DNA of 15,449 nt from Pirellulales bacterium (lineage in GTDB: Bacteria; Planctomycetota; Planctomycetia; Pirellulales; Thermoguttaceae), in the NCBI GenBank assembly GCA_030605745.1, contig JAUWHT010000040.1, forward strand, positions 1 through 15,449, written 5' to 3'. The notes under the pieces are model-generated. The model made no database searches. It saw nothing but the letters and a program-made list of their open reading frames with translations, and was not told the DNA's origin. Within the stretch, counting starts at the first letter, position 1. Each line of letters opens with the position of its first letter. A program made the translations under genes and the position numbers. Below are positions 15,448 to 15,449 of the stretch, in pieces.

Positions 15448-15449
15448 CC

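Noticed and set aside
1..15449. CRISPR array or phage/defence island
   Set aside because: No regularly spaced direct repeats with spacers, no cas, integrase or transposase gene were seen.
1..15449. Circular contig
   Set aside because: The matching ends are inverted, not direct, so they do not support circular closure.

Overview
The window looks like a chromosomal segment from a GC-rich planctomycete, probably of the Pirellulales type. This is inferred from gene content and style, not from a marker gene. The signs are a giant tandem-fused UvrA, few recognisable Shine-Dalgarno sites, a mixture of unrelated housekeeping genes, and many short palindromic or tandem repeats in gaps and even inside genes. 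The exact window ends carry a perfect 139-bp inverted repeat (1-139 and 15309-15447), so this may be a whole contig broken at a dispersed repeat.

Layout, left to right. After the left terminal repeat comes a ~7 kb gene for two complete UvrA proteins fused in one chain (four ATPase sites, four zinc modules) plus a ~340-residue C-terminal extension of unknown function that is itself an internal duplication. A small gene for a CBM9/DOMON-like beta-sandwich protein follows 2 nt later. Then comes a ~370-bp gap with no recognisable gene and a more AT-rich DUF3800-family gene that looks acquired. Convergent to it is lipA (lipoyl synthase), whose first codons run through five copies of a G-rich heptamer. 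Divergent from lipA starts a rightward run: smpB (trans-translation), a MacB/LolD-type ABC ATPase, an FtsX-like permease with a histidine-rich loop, a membrane-anchored DUF3299-like protein, folC (folylpolyglutamate synthase) and a small secreted protein that stops 1 nt before the right terminal repeat.

How they work together. UvrA serves nucleotide excision repair, LipA lipoylation, SmpB ribosome rescue and FolC folate retention. These are unrelated housekeeping jobs. The one recognisable functional cluster is ATPase + permease + DUF3299 protein. It resembles a three-gene core known from proteobacteria, where it is tied to zinc limitation, and the metal-ligand-rich permease loop here fits that idea without proving it.

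The most unusual signal is the set of palindromic elements inside coding sequence. Three palindromes (922-990, 3151-3220, 4303-4363) lie in frame in uvrA, and a single arm of the same family as the second and third lies in folC (14138-14162), read in another frame. Together with the heptamer array at the lipA start and the palindrome over the smpB 5' end, this suggests repeats that tolerate or exploit insertion into genes, comparable to the Rickettsia palindromic elements.
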